A program made the translations under genes and the position numbers. The notes beneath the pieces were generated by a model. It did not search any database and was not told the DNA's origin. It saw only the letters and a program-made list of their open reading frames with translations. This document shows, one piece after another, positions 54,303-62,268 of a stretch of DNA of 64,000 nucleotides. The DNA comes from Beijerinckiaceae bacterium (GTDB taxonomy: Bacteria; Pseudomonadota; Alphaproteobacteria; Rhizobiales; Beijerinckiaceae), in NCBI GenBank assembly GCA_027532775.1, contig JAPZTO010000011.1, positions 40,516 through 104,515 of the forward strand. The letters run 5' to 3'. Numbering within the stretch: position 1 is the stretch's first letter; each line of letters starts with the position of its first letter.

Positions 54303-55211
54303 TCAGGATCCGGGACAGGGATGAGTTGCAGCCCAATGGCGGGCAATATCCAGCCGGCGGGTGATCCAGACGCCCTCATGGCCCTGGACGTAGTCGAGGA
54401 AGCGCTCGAGCCCCGCCGCCCTGGCGGGATGGCCGATGAGGCGCATATGGAGGCCAACCGACATCATTTTGGGCTGGGTCTTCCCCTCGCGGTAGAGCAT
54501 GTCGAACGCATCCTTGTGCCATTCGAAATAGTCATTCGAGGTGGCGAAGGCACCGCAGAACTTGCCGTCATTATTGGCGAGCGAATAGGGCACGACGAGA
54601 TGCGGCTTGCCCGAAACCGTCTTCCAGTACGGCAGTTCGTCGTCATAGGCGTCGGAATCATAGAGGAAGCCGCCCTCCTCCACGACAAGGCGGCGCGTGT
54701 TCACGCTCGGCCCGTAGCGGCAATACCAGCCGAGCGGGCGCTCGCCGAGCGTCTTGCGGAGGGATTCGACGGCGAGGCGGATATGCTCGCGCTCCTCCTC
54801 CTCGCTCAGCAGGAAATGCTTGATCCAGCGCCAGCCATGGCAACAGCAATCGAAGCCGGAGGCGCGGATGGCGGCCGCGGCCTGCGGATTGCGTTCGATG
54901 GCCAGGGCGCAGCCGAAAATGGTCATCGGCAGGCCGCGCTCCTGGAACAGCCGCATGAGCCGCCAGAAGCCGACGCGGCTGCCATAGGCGAACATGCCCT
55001 CCCCCGCGAGATCGCGACCCGGCACGCCCTGGTTGAGGCCATGTGCCTCGGTCAGGCCGATTTCCGTGAAATCCTCGCCATCCTGGATCGAGGGTTCGGA
55101 GCCTTCCTCGTAATTCATCACGAAATTGATCGCGATCCGCGCCCCGCCCGGCCAGCGTGGATCAGGCGGATTGGCGCCATAGCCGATCAGATCGCGGTCA
55201 TCGATCATCAA
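54303..55211 (-). CDS. PuuE-like polysaccharide deacetylase/allantoinase family protein (copy 1)
   Basis: This is a 302-residue NodB-fold amidohydrolase. Family motifs are RDLIGYGANPPDPRWPGGAR, NYEEGSE, AYGSRVGFWRLMRL, CHGWRWI, GWYCRYGPSVNTRRLV and SDAYDDELPYW. PuuE enzymes hydrolyse allantoin to allantoate without metal; other members act on different amides. The sequence differs from the second copy in the catalytic region: CHGWRWIKH here against LHGWRWRPH. It is probably co-transcribed with the transporter. The two start codons MM are adjacent. Confidence 0.87.
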   Translation of the reverse strand: MMIDDRDLIGYGANPPDPRWPGGARIAINFVMNYEEGSEPSIQDGEDFTEIGLTEAHGLNQGVPGRDLAGEGMFAYGSRVGFWRLMRLFQERGLPMTIFGCALAIERNPQAAAAIRASGFDCCCHGWRWIKHFLLSEEEEREHIRLAVESLRKTLGERPLGWYCRYGPSVNTRRLVVEEGGFLYDSDAYDDELPYWKTVSGKPHLVVPYSLANNDGKFCGAFATSNDYFEWHKDAFDMLYREGKTQPKMMSVGLHMRLIGHPARAAGLERFLDYVQGHEGVWITRRLDIARHWAATHPCPGS

Positions 55212-55244
55212 AATCGCTCCGGTTCATGAGGATACGTCCGAGCC

Positions 55245-56069
55245 TCACATGCTCATGCGGCGGGTCAGGTTGGTCAACCGGTCCATAACGATCATCAGCA
55301 CCAGCACGACGACGATCAGCGCGCCGGACATGGCCGCCACGCGGACATCGAGCGTGGTCTCCATCATGCCCCACATGCGGATCGGCAGCATGTTGGTGCG
55401 GGCATTCGAGAGGAAGAGCGAAACCGGCACGTTGTCCATCGAGGCCACGAAGGCAAGGAAGGAGCCCGCCGCGATGCCCGGCGCAATGATCGGCAGGGTG
55501 ATGCGGCGGAAGGTGTAGAGCCGCCCGGCACCGAGGCTGGCCGAGCTTTCATGCAGGGCCGGGTCGAGCTGGGTCAGGCTGGCCAAAGTGGTCCGGAAGA
55601 TAAAGGGCGCGATCACCACGATGTGCCCGGCAATCAGCAGGTTGAGCGAGGGCCGGAAGCCGAGGATGGAGAAATACATCAGCGTCGCGAGGCCGAAGGC
55701 GAGTCCGGGCAGGATCAGCGGCGAGAGGAAGCCGGCCTCCATTGCCCGGGCCGAGCGGCGGCTCGCCCGGTTGAGCGCGAGCGCGGCCAAGGTTGCGAGG
55801 ATTGCGGCCAGTGCGGTGGCGCTCAGCGCGACCCAGAGCGAATTCGACAGGGCGACATGGACATGGCGCGAGCGGACTGGATCGATCAGCGCCTCGTACC
55901 AGCGCAGCGAGAAGCCGGGCGGGGGGAATTTCAGCACGGTCGAGGAGGTGAAGGAGCTGAGCAGGACGATGATGACCGGCACGATCAGGATGCCGAGGCC
56001 GATCACCGCCAGCGTGCCCATGACCAGCGAGTAGCCGCGATCCATCGGCGTATTGAGCTGCCGTGTCAT
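55245..56069 (-). CDS. ABC transporter permease, PotC-type
   Basis: This is a 274-residue binding-protein-dependent permease with about six helices. The EAA loop with the ATPase-docking Gly reads ESSASLGAGRLYTFRRITLP, then IAPGIAAGSFLAF. It follows the upstream permease with an ATGA overlap. It is the second inner-membrane subunit of a spermidine/putrescine-type importer, class 2 (PotB-PotC order). Substrate is not defined by sequence. Confidence 0.93.
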   Translation of the reverse strand: MTRQLNTPMDRGYSLVMGTLAVIGLGILIVPVIIVLLSSFTSSTVLKFPPPGFSLRWYEALIDPVRSRHVHVALSNSLWVALSATALAAILATLAALALNRASRRSARAMEAGFLSPLILPGLAFGLATLMYFSILGFRPSLNLLIAGHIVVIAPFIFRTTLASLTQLDPALHESSASLGAGRLYTFRRITLPIIAPGIAAGSFLAFVASMDNVPVSLFLSNARTNMLPIRMWGMMETTLDVRVAAMSGALIVVVLVLMIVMDRLTNLTRRMSM

Positions 56070-56917
56070 GCGGTCCTCGCGAAGCGGCCGAGCAAGGCAA
56101 ACAGGCTGACACCGGCCAGGACCGCCACCAGCAGCGTGACCGAGGCCACGGCAGCGAAGGGCCAGTTATAGACCACCATGGCCTGCTGCCAGATCAGGGT
56201 CGGGAGATAGACAAGCCGCGCACCGCCGATCACGGTCTGCGAGATGAAGGCCGTGGTCGCCGAGGCGAAGACGAGCGTGGCACCGGCAATCCAGCCCGGC
56301 AGCGAAAGCGGCAGGATGACCTTGCGGAAGGTCCGCCATTTCGAGCCACCCAGGGCCCGCGAAGCATCGGAGAGGCTGGGGTCGACCTGTTGCATGACCG
56401 TGATGAGCGGCAGCAGCATCAGCGGCATCTCGATCTGCATCAGCGCCATGACGAGGCCGAGTTCGGTCTGAAGCAGGTTTAGCGGCGCCGTGGTGAGACC
56501 AAGCGCGAGTAGGGCCTGGTTCAGAACCCCTTCCCGGCTGAGAATCGCGATCCAGGCGAAAGTGCGGATCACCACCGAGGTCAGCAGCGGCAGCAGCACA
56601 ATGAAGAGCAGGAGCCGCTGGAGGCCCGGCCCACTGGCGATGAAGAGCAAAGCGATCGGGTAGGCGAAGAGCGTGGTCATGGCCACAGTGACGAGGCCGA
56701 GGCGCAACGTGTCCCAGACGACACCGCGATAGAACGGGTCACCCCAGAACTTGGACCAGGCGGCCAGCGAGAATCCGCCGAGATTGTCATCCACCGAGAA
56801 GGACATCACCAGCAGGATGAGGAGCGGGGCGGCGAAGAAAGCGAGATAGGTCAGGCCCAGCGGCGCCGCGAGGCGCCACTCCACTCCTGCCGTTTCTCCT
56901 GTTGCCGCCCCGCTCAT
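56066..56917 (-). CDS. ABC transporter permease, PotB-type
   Basis: This is a 283-residue permease with six hydrophobic segments. The EAA motif is DASRALGGSKWRTFRKVILP with LSLPGWIAGATLV. It sits 30 bp after the binding protein gene and overlaps the next permease by ATGA. It pairs with that protein to form the translocation channel. Confidence 0.93.
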   Translation of the reverse strand: MSGAATGETAGVEWRLAAPLGLTYLAFFAAPLLILLVMSFSVDDNLGGFSLAAWSKFWGDPFYRGVVWDTLRLGLVTVAMTTLFAYPIALLFIASGPGLQRLLLFIVLLPLLTSVVIRTFAWIAILSREGVLNQALLALGLTTAPLNLLQTELGLVMALMQIEMPLMLLPLITVMQQVDPSLSDASRALGGSKWRTFRKVILPLSLPGWIAGATLVFASATTAFISQTVIGGARLVYLPTLIWQQAMVVYNWPFAAVASVTLLVAVLAGVSLFALLGRFARTA

Positions 56918-56947
56918 GGCTGTTTCTGCCTTGCCTTTTTGACTGCC

Positions 56948-57976
56948 TTACTTCGTGATTTCCTTGTTGAAGCGCTCGATCCAGGCCGCGCGCTGCGGAT
57001 TGATCACGTTCCAGTCATGCGTGACCATCTTCGCCACCTCGTCGAGGGACTTCACGTCGAGATTGTCGGAGAGTTTCACGTCCTTGTTGACCGGGATCAT
57101 GTTGTAGGGCGAGAGCTGCAGCTTGGACTGCGCATCGGCGGCGATCACCGTGTCGATATACTTGTGCGCGGCATCGCGGTTCTCGGAACCCTTCACGATA
57201 TGCAGGGTGGTCGAGAAGGTGATGGCCCCGCTCTCCGGCGCGAGGAAGGCGATGTCGACGCCCTTGGCCTTCAGCGTCGCGGCATTGTTGGTGTTGGTAT
57301 ACATGATGTCGATCTGCCCCTGCTGGAACAGGCCCGGCAGCGCGGCCGGCGTCGACACGGCCGCGACCTTCGGCAGCACTTCCTTCAGCTTCCGGAAGAT
57401 CGGCTCGATATCCGTGGCCGAACCGCCGAAGGCCTTCGCCATCTCGACCAGCGAGACCGTGCCGAAAGTGGTCTGGAAACCGGTCAGGCCGAGGCGCTCG
57501 ACATAGGGCGACTCGAAGAGCTGGGCCCAGGTCTTGGGCGGGTTCGGAACCTTTTTCGGGTTGTAGCAGATGCCGACAACCTGCACGTTCACCGTCACGG
57601 CATCCGGCGCGATCATACCCGCCGGGAGCTTCGAGGCATTGGTCAGCTTGGAGGCATCGATCGGGTCAAACAGGCCAGCCTGGCGTGCGGCGGCCGACGG
57701 ACCCGGATCGAGCACGAAGCAATCGAAGGGCGGCACGCCGCGGGCGGCGCGGACCTTTGTCACCTGATCGACGGCCCAGAGCGTGTCGAAAGCCACGTCG
57801 ACGCCGTGCTTGGCCTTGAGCTGCGGCGCGACGATGGCGCGATAGGCTTCATCCCAGGTGCCGGGATAGATCGCGGCGTTGAGCGAGGTCGAGGCGCGGG
57901 CGGGAAGCGGCAGCGCAGCGGCGGCGCCGAGCGCAGCAACGCCCTTGAGGGCTGAACGGCGGGTCAGATCGGTCAT
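56948..57976 (-). CDS. ABC transporter substrate-binding protein, TAT-exported
   Basis: This is a 342-residue periplasmic protein. The N-terminus MTDLTRRSALKGVAALGAAA carries a twin-arginine signal (TRRSALK), cleaved near ARA. The mature part matches PotD-type extracellular solute-binding proteins: LNAAIYPGTWDEAYRAIVAP, VGICYNPKKVPNPPKTWAQL and MYTNTNNAATLKAKG. Its TAT signal suggests folding, or cofactor loading, before export. GGAG lies 7 bp upstream of the ATG. Polyamine binding cannot be inferred with confidence because the family binds varied amines and acids. Confidence 0.93.
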   Translation of the reverse strand: MTDLTRRSALKGVAALGAAAALPLPARASTSLNAAIYPGTWDEAYRAIVAPQLKAKHGVDVAFDTLWAVDQVTKVRAARGVPPFDCFVLDPGPSAAARQAGLFDPIDASKLTNASKLPAGMIAPDAVTVNVQVVGICYNPKKVPNPPKTWAQLFESPYVERLGLTGFQTTFGTVSLVEMAKAFGGSATDIEPIFRKLKEVLPKVAAVSTPAALPGLFQQGQIDIMYTNTNNAATLKAKGVDIAFLAPESGAITFSTTLHIVKGSENRDAAHKYIDTVIAADAQSKLQLSPYNMIPVNKDVKLSDNLDVKSLDEVAKMVTHDWNVINPQRAAWIERFNKEITK

Positions 57977-58008
57977 GTCGGCTTCTCCTTGTGACGTCGG
58001 GTGCCGCC

Positions 58009-59178
58009 TCATGCGGCGGTTTGGGGAAAGAGGATGGGCCTCGCATGCGGGGCCAAGGCACAATGCGTGGCGGCCATCGGGCTGACGGGCTCGCCCGGGC
58101 GGCGGCCAGCCGCGACCTTGAAGGCCTCGCCGGAGCGGGTTTCCACGTCATGGATCAGCTCGCCGCCGATCGGCAGGCTGAGCTTGAGCGTGACGGGAAT
58201 GGTCCCCGCCGTGGCCTGATCGGTCAGGACGAGCTGCTCGGGCCGGATCGTGGCGATGACCCGGTCTCCCGGCGCGAAGCGCTTGCGGCTCGCCACCTGC
58301 CAGAGCGCACCGCTGGCGAGCCGGACAGCGTAAGCACCCTCGCCGGCGCTCTCGACCGTGCCGGAAAAGCGGTTCGAGGAGCCGATGAAATCGTTGACGA
58401 ACAGGGTTTCCGGCTGGTCGTAGATCTCGACCGGCGATCCCAGCTGCTCGATGCGCCCCTTGCTCATGACGGCGATCCGGTCGGCGATCGACATCGCCTC
58501 GTCCTGATCATGCGTGACGAGAATGGCCGTCAGCCCGAATTGCCGCTGCAAGCGCTTGATCTCGATCTGCATGTCGAGACGGAGATTCTTGTCCAGCGCG
58601 GCGAAAGGCTCGTCGAGCAGCAGGATCCGCGGCCGCACCGCCAGTGCCCTTGCCAGCGCGACTCGTTGCTGCTGGCCACCGGAAAGCTGGCGGGGCTTGC
58701 GATCAGCGAAGCCTTCCATGCGGACGGTGGCGAGCATCTCCTTGACCCGCTCGCGGCAGGTTGCCTTGCTCTCGCCGCGGGCCTCGAGCCCGTAGGCGAT
58801 ATTCTCGGCCACCGTCATGTGCGGGAACAGGGCGTAGGACTGGAAGACGATGCCGACTTCCCGCCGGTTCGGCGGCAGGGTGTCAACCACCCGGTCGGCG
58901 ATGACCACGCGACCCGAGGTCTGGTTGATAAAGCCGGCGACGATGCGCAGCAGCGTCGACTTTCCGCAGCCGGAAGGGCCCAGCAATGCGATCAGCTCGC
59001 CGGCCCGGACTTCCAGTGTGACCTCGTTGACCGCCAGTGCTTCGCCATAGCTGTGCGAGATGGCGTCCAGCGTCAACGGCTGGCTCTGGATATCCGGCGG
59101 GGCAACGGGAGCTTGCAGGGACACGCGATTCTTCCGGACGACACGACTGGCCGTCCGCTCACGCAACGCCCGTGCCAC
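58009..59178 (-). CDS. ABC transporter ATPase, PotA-type
   Basis: This is a 389-residue ATPase with Walker [10 protein letters not shown] at 67-75, the signature [16 protein letters not shown], and Walker [16 protein letters not shown]-terminal TOBE regulatory domain begins near residue 295 ([18 protein letters not shown]), as in PotA/FbpC. The first ~30 residues are weak and a GTG start is used; a start nearer [11 protein letters not shown] is possible. It is the first gene of the importer operon, divergent from the second PuuE-like gene. Confidence 0.93.
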   Translation of the reverse strand: MARALRERTASRVVRKNRVSLQAPVAPPDIQSQPLTLDAISHSYGEALAVNEVTLEVRAGELIALLGPSGCGKSTLLRIVAGFINQTSGRVVIADRVVDTLPPNRREVGIVFQSYALFPHMTVAENIAYGLEARGESKATCRERVKEMLATVRMEGFADRKPRQLSGGQQQRVALARALAVRPRILLLDEPFAALDKNLRLDMQIEIKRLQRQFGLTAILVTHDQDEAMSIADRIAVMSKGRIEQLGSPVEIYDQPETLFVNDFIGSSNRFSGTVESAGEGAYAVRLASGALWQVASRKRFAPGDRVIATIRPEQLVLTDQATAGTIPVTLKLSLPIGGELIHDVETRSGEAFKVAAGRRPGEPVSPMAATHCALAPHARPILFPQTAA

Positions 59179-59227
59179 CCTGAAGCAAGGGGCCGGGAGC
59201 CTCGATCGCCCATTTCCTGGGCGATCT

Positions 59228-59246
59228 GTTGAATTTTTTATACAAC
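59228..59246. promoter_or_regulatory. Operator-like inverted repeat between divergent catabolic operons
   Basis: The arms GTTGAAT (59228-59234) and ATACAAC (59240-59246) match at 6 of 7 positions across a 5-base A/T spacer. It lies in the divergent region between the ABC ATPase and the second PuuE-like gene. Its form resembles GntR/FCD family operators (ATACAA half-sites), and one dimer site could control both directions. No regulator gene is in the window. Confidence 0.45.
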
Positions 59247-59386
59247 ATGCGCAATGCTGGCTAAAATACGGGCAGTCGCATCCGGGCGGCAGGAGCTCGA
59301 ACCGGCACTGACCTTGCTTGATCCGGCCGGACGGCAGCTCTGCCTTGCCCGATGACCCGCCCCGCCAGCCCCTCCCGAGGCCTCAA

Positions 59387-60283
59387 ATGACGAATGACCT
59401 GACCGGCTATGGCGGCAAATGGCCGGATTTCCGCTGGCCGAACGGCGCCCGGCTTGCAGTGTCCGTCGTCGTCAATTTCGAGGAAGGCGCGGAAATGCAG
59501 GTCGGTTATGGCGATCCGGCCAGCGAGCGCATGGGCGAGGTGATCAGCGTGGTCGAACCGGGCCGACGCGATCGCGGGCAGGAGCAGATCTTCGCCTATG
59601 GCATGCGCGCCGGCCTCTGGCGCATGCTCGATGCGCTGGATCGGCATGCCCTTCCGGCGACCTTCTTCCTCTGCGGCATGGCGGTGGAGCGTTCCCCTGC
59701 CCTTGCGGCGGAGGTTATCCGGCGTGGGCACGAGCCTGCCCTGCATGGCTGGCGCTGGCGGCCGCATGCCGACTATGCCAGCCGCACGGAAGAGGCGCGG
59801 GATCTCGACCGCTCGATCGCGGTGATCGAGGCGGCCTGTGGCACCCGGCCAACCGGGTTTTTCTGCCGCGGCGCCGAAAGCGAGTGGACGCGGAGCCTGC
59901 TGCGCGAGCGTGGCTTTGCCTATGCCTCGAACGCCTTCGACGATGACCTGCCCTACTGGGACCGAGAGGATGGCGCGCCCCTCCTCGTGCTGCCTTACGC
60001 GCTCGACACGAACGACATGAAGTTCTTCCATCCCAACGGCTTCGTCCGGGCCAGCGAAATGGTGGATTATGTCTTCGACGCGCTGGAGGTCCTGCTCGCC
60101 GAAGCCGATCAGGGCCGGCCAAGGCTGCTCAATATCGGCTACCATCTCCGTATCTGCGGGCGCCCCGCGCGTTTCCCGGCCTTCGAGCAGGTTCTCGCCC
60201 GTCTCGCCACCCTGGGCGACCGTGTCTATGTCGGCCGGCGCGACGCGATCGCCCGGGCCTTTGCCACTGCCTGCCCGCCATAA
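59387..60283 (+). CDS. PuuE-like polysaccharide deacetylase/allantoinase family protein (copy 2)
   Basis: This is a 298-residue NodB-fold protein related to 54303-55211. Motifs are DLTGYGGKWPDFRWPNGAR, NFEEGAE, AYGMRAGLWRMLDAL, LHGWRWRPH, GFFCRGAESEWTRSLLRERG and NAFDDDLPYW. The N-terminus is shorter than the copy-1 form and lacks the GDxxTE block. The start is the ATG 6 bp after GAGG. Its stop overlaps an ATG of the amidohydrolase frame (TAATG), so the two are coupled. Confidence 0.87.
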   Translation: MTNDLTGYGGKWPDFRWPNGARLAVSVVVNFEEGAEMQVGYGDPASERMGEVISVVEPGRRDRGQEQIFAYGMRAGLWRMLDALDRHALPATFFLCGMAVERSPALAAEVIRRGHEPALHGWRWRPHADYASRTEEARDLDRSIAVIEAACGTRPTGFFCRGAESEWTRSLLRERGFAYASNAFDDDLPYWDREDGAPLLVLPYALDTNDMKFFHPNGFVRASEMVDYVFDALEVLLAEADQGRPRLLNIGYHLRICGRPARFPAFEQVLARLATLGDRVYVGRRDAIARAFATACPP

Positions 60284-60306
60284 TGACCACCCGCGAGGAT
60301 CACCCG

Positions 60307-61848
60307 ATGACCCAGGACCCCCTGCTCGCGATCGGCGACCGGATCATCGAAGGCTTCACGCCGGATGGCGCGCCACAGATCCATGAGGACGCTGCCCTCG
60401 TCATCGAAGGCGGGCGCGTGGCGGCGATCGGCCCGGCAGCGGCGATGCGGGCCCGCTATCCCGGCGCGCGGGAAATCGGCGGGCGCGGCAAGGTGATCAT
60501 GCCGGGGTTGATCAATGCGCATCACCATGTCGGGCTGACGCCGTTCCAGCTTGGTTCGCCCGATCACCCGCTCGAATTGTGGTTCGCCTCGCGCCTTGCC
60601 CTCCGGGATGTTGACCTGCGGCTCGATACGCTGTTCTCGGCCTTCGAGATGATCGCGAGCGGCGTCACCACGGTGCAGCACCTGCATTCGCGGGCGCCGG
60701 GCGATGCCGAGGCCGTGCTGGGCGCAGCCCGCAAGGTGATCGGCGCCTATCGCGAGATCGGGATGCGGGCCTCCTATTCCATGGCCCTGCGCGACCAGAA
60801 CCGGCTGGTCTATGCCGATGACCGGCTCTTCACCGAGAGCGTGCCCGAAGCTCTTCGCCCGGCCTTGCGGGCCTATTTCGAGCGCTTCACGCTGCCGCTG
60901 GACCAGCAGGTCGCGGTGTTCGACGCCCTGCGCGCGGAACTGGCAGCAGAAAGCCGCATCCGCCTGCAGATCGCCCCGGCGAACCTGCACTGGCTCTCGG
61001 ATGCGGCGCTCGGGCTCACGGCGGAGCTTTCCGCGCGCCATGGCCTGCCGATGCATATGCATCTGCTCGAAACACCCTATCAGCGCGAATATGCGCGGCG
61101 GCGGACGGGTGGATCAGCCCTGGCGCATCTGGCGCGGTTCAGGCTTGTGCATGACCGGCTGACCCTCGGGCATGGAGTCTGGATGAGCGAGGCCGAGATT
61201 GATCTCTGTGCGGCGCATGGCGTGCGGATCTGCCATAATTGCTCGTCGAATTTCCGGCTCAAGAGCGGGATCGCGCCGGTGAACCGCTTCCTGGCGAAGG
61301 GCATCCCGGTCTGTCTCGGGATCGACGAGGCGGGCATCAACGATGATCGCGACATGCTGCAGGAGATGCGGCTTGTGCTGCGCGCCCATCGCGAGCCAGG
61401 CATCGACGCACCGCATCCTTCCGCTGCCGAGGTTTTCCGGATGGCGACCGAGCATGGCGCCGCGACAACGCCGTTCGGCGGGAAGATCGGTTCGCTGCGG
61501 CCGGGATCGGAGGCGGATCTCGTGGTGCTCGACCATACGCGCATCACCCGGCCATACCAGCATGCCGGGACGCCGCTGGTCGACGTGCTGGTTCATCGCG
61601 CGAAACCGGAGGCGGTCGAGGCCGTCATGGTCGCCGGCGAGGTGATCTATGCCGAAGGACGCTTCTTGCGGATCGACCGGGCGGCCATCCACGAGGCGAT
61701 CCGCGAGAGCCTTGCCGCGCCGCTCACACCGGGCGAGATCGACCGCCGGCAGCTGGCCGAGGCGGTCTTCCCGCATGTGAAGGCCTTCTATGATCGCTGG
61801 CTGCCGGAGGAACCGGCGCCGCCGCACACGCATTACAACGCGCGCTGA
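60307..61848 (+). CDS. ATZ/TRZ-type amidohydrolase (chlorohydrolase/deaminase family)
   Basis: This is a 513-residue metal-dependent amidohydrolase. The metal motif AHHHVG has H72 and H74. The next ligand region is HMHLLETPYQREY, then GHGVWMSEAEIDLCAAHG, CHNCSSNFRLKSGI and the aspartate in CLGIDEAGINDDRDML. The tail has GSEADLVVLD. The family includes guanine, cytosine, 8-oxoguanine and s-triazine deaminases or dehalogenases. The ring specificity is not clear. The ATG at 60307, with GAGGA upstream, is preferred; an ATG overlapping the previous stop at 60283 would add eight residues. Confidence 0.9.
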   Translation: MTQDPLLAIGDRIIEGFTPDGAPQIHEDAALVIEGGRVAAIGPAAAMRARYPGAREIGGRGKVIMPGLINAHHHVGLTPFQLGSPDHPLELWFASRLALRDVDLRLDTLFSAFEMIASGVTTVQHLHSRAPGDAEAVLGAARKVIGAYREIGMRASYSMALRDQNRLVYADDRLFTESVPEALRPALRAYFERFTLPLDQQVAVFDALRAELAAESRIRLQIAPANLHWLSDAALGLTAELSARHGLPMHMHLLETPYQREYARRRTGGSALAHLARFRLVHDRLTLGHGVWMSEAEIDLCAAHGVRICHNCSSNFRLKSGIAPVNRFLAKGIPVCLGIDEAGINDDRDMLQEMRLVLRAHREPGIDAPHPSAAEVFRMATEHGAATTPFGGKIGSLRPGSEADLVVLDHTRITRPYQHAGTPLVDVLVHRAKPEAVEAVMVAGEVIYAEGRFLRIDRAAIHEAIRESLAAPLTPGEIDRRQLAEAVFPHVKAFYDRWLPEEPAPPHTHYNAR

Positions 61849-62199
61849 TCAGGCGCCCCGGAACAGCGAGAAGCCGAAGGGCGTGAACTTGAACGGCAGA
61901 TGATAATGCTCGGCGACCTGCCGGACATGGAAGCGGAACGGGACCTGATCGAGGAAGGGCGCGTCTCGCCCAGCCGCCGAGAAAAACGCGCCAAGATCGA
62001 ACCGGACCTCATACAGCCCTGCCGTAACGCCCTCTCCCGCGGCGGAAGGGTGGTCGAGCAGGCCATTCGGGCCGATCGTCCCGCGCGCGACAAGCGCCGG
62101 CGCGGGGTCGAGCCGGTGCAGTTCCACCGCCAGACCTGCCGCAACCCGGCCGGTCGAGACATCGACCGCGTGGATGGAAATGCCGCCTGCCTTGCCCAT
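61849..62199 (-). CDS. Transthyretin-like protein, divergent hydroxyisourate hydrolase family
   Basis: This is a 116-residue protein of the TTR/HIUase fold: ISIHAVDVSTGRVAAGLAVE (catalytic-type H10), VRQVAEHYHLPFKFTPFGFS and a C-terminal FRGA. In typical 5-hydroxyisourate hydrolases the end is YRGS and an Arg follows the DG turn; here those positions read FRGA (113-116) and NGLL (45-48). The fold and first and last His are kept. It may hydrolyse a related cyclic ureide or have changed specificity. It lies 3' to 3' against the amidohydrolase with no gap. Confidence 0.85.
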   Translation of the reverse strand: MGKAGGISIHAVDVSTGRVAAGLAVELHRLDPAPALVARGTIGPNGLLDHPSAAGEGVTAGLYEVRFDLGAFFSAAGRDAPFLDQVPFRFHVRQVAEHYHLPFKFTPFGFSLFRGA

Positions 62200-62268
62200 G
62201 GGTTCCGATCCGGTTTGCTGCCCCGAAACATTAGGCGAAGGCCTCGGCCAAATCCATCCCGCGCCGGT

